Source: DUOD01 sp050945235 (GTDB lineage: Bacteria; Bacillota; Clostridia; DUOD01). Taken from it: 5,790 nucleotides of DNA. Each line of letters opens with the position of its first letter. The first letter of the stretch is position 1. This document shows positions 5,375 to 5,790 of the stretch, piece after piece. Made by a program: the position numbers and the translations under genes. The notes beneath the pieces are model-generated. The model was given only the letters and a program-made list of their open reading frames with translations. It had not been told where the DNA came from and searched no databases. Location: NCBI GenBank assembly GCA_050945235.1, contig JBMNSO010000107.1, forward strand, positions 1 to 5,790. Reading direction: 5' to 3'.

Positions 5375-5790
5375 TAGTTTGATAATCTTTTTCAATAATG
5401 TTTTTTCCTTTAATATGGAGATTTCCTCCTCTAGTCTATCGATAATATGCTGCCAGGTCTTGATTTTAGCATCCACTTTTTGCATATCCTCCGATATTTT
5501 TAACAATTTTTCTGATATGTCTAAGTGTTTGTTATTAAGGGAGTCTATCCTGTGCTTGATATATTGTAGTAGTTCTTGAGTGGTATAGTTACCTATATCC
5601 GTCAAGCTGTCATTATCTCCCCATGTTTTTGTCTGATTTTGATAGTTGTTATCTGCCGGATTGTCTGTTGGAGAAGATTTTATCAAGGGTTCAGTTTTAT
5701 CGGCATCTGTTTTACCCCCATTTTCAGCATGACTATTATCTTCCTGTTGAGATTGGCCATTAAACAAAGGAATGAAATCACATAAACGAT
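5360..5790 (-). CDS. Coiled-coil protein of unknown function, C-terminal part (cut by right edge)
   Basis: Not recognised. The frame is open from the right edge; 142 residues are visible. A TTG at 5767-5765 could be taken as a start but has no ribosome binding site, and the preceding codons (RLCDFIP) read as ordinary protein, so the gene most likely begins outside the window. The visible part has a disordered, polar Asn/Gln/Asp/Glu-rich stretch (roughly codons 5760-5605). It is followed by an almost continuous helix with heptad-like hydrophobic spacing (ELLQYIKHRID, ISEKLLKISEDMQKV, IIDRLEEEISILKEK) and a basic, aliphatic end LLKKIIKLLKSQ. This suggests a coiled-coil oligomer, perhaps membrane-associated through its last helix. 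The 3' end converges with and overlaps the DUF3343 gene by 15 bases. Hydrophobic frames on the opposite strand are shadows of the Asn/Asp/Gln-rich codons. Confidence 0.75.
   Translation of the reverse strand, partial: RLCDFIPLFNGQSQQEDNSHAENGGKTDADKTEPLIKSSPTDNPADNNYQNQTKTWGDNDSLTDIGNYTTQELLQYIKHRIDSLNNKHLDISEKLLKISEDMQKVDAKIKTWQHIIDRLEEEISILKEKTLLKKIIKLLKSQ

Noticed and set aside
5379..5785. Two hydrophobic plus-strand frames that might be small membrane proteins
   Set aside because: They are complementary to the coiled-coil and Asn/Gln/Asp-rich codons of the minus-strand gene and have no ribosome binding sites; one starts at TTG.

Overview
The window looks like chromosomal DNA of a low-GC Gram-positive, probably an anaerobic, spore-forming member of the Clostridia. 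The reasons are AT-rich intergenic DNA, strong AGGAGG-type ribosome binding sites, a signal-less cell-wall amidase of the kind known from sporulating Firmicutes, and a DUF3343 gene beside an EF2568-type cysteine desulfurase homologue. This placement is inference; no rRNA or other marker gene is present. I see no mobile element, CRISPR array, tRNA or rRNA.

Layout. Positions 1-700 (minus) hold the N-terminal part of a phosphoglucomutase/phosphomannomutase that runs off the left edge. A divergent intergenic region (701-961) carries a good candidate promoter for it. On the plus strand, 962-1228 encodes a free-standing domain resembling the propeptide/inhibitor (I9) of subtilisin-like proteases. 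Twenty bases later, 1249-2499 encodes an unrecognised 416-residue protein with one membrane segment, a long helical region and an acidic Asn/Asp-rich linker. These two form a probable operon closed by a clear rho-independent terminator (2504-2540).

The middle of the window reads on the minus strand. A PLP-dependent cysteine desulfurase-like enzyme (3838-4980) is followed by an N-acetylmuramoyl-L-alanine amidase (2627-3730). The amidase has two copies of a C-terminal repeat domain, an acidic spacer and a hydrophobic/basic tail helix.

Divergent from the desulfurase, 5111-5374 (plus) encodes a small DUF3343 protein, a family proposed to carry sulfur or selenium. It overlaps tail-to-tail with a coiled-coil protein (5360 to the right edge, minus) that is still open at the window edge.

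How the genes may work together: the desulfurase homologue and the DUF3343 protein are a plausible donor/carrier pair for activated sulfur or selenium. The amidase acts on peptidoglycan. The I9-like protein with its membrane-anchored partner may belong to an extracytoplasmic or sporulation process. No complete new system is proven here. The most unusual parts are the orphan I9/coiled-coil operon, the repeat architecture of the amidase and the desulfurase-DUF3343 pair.
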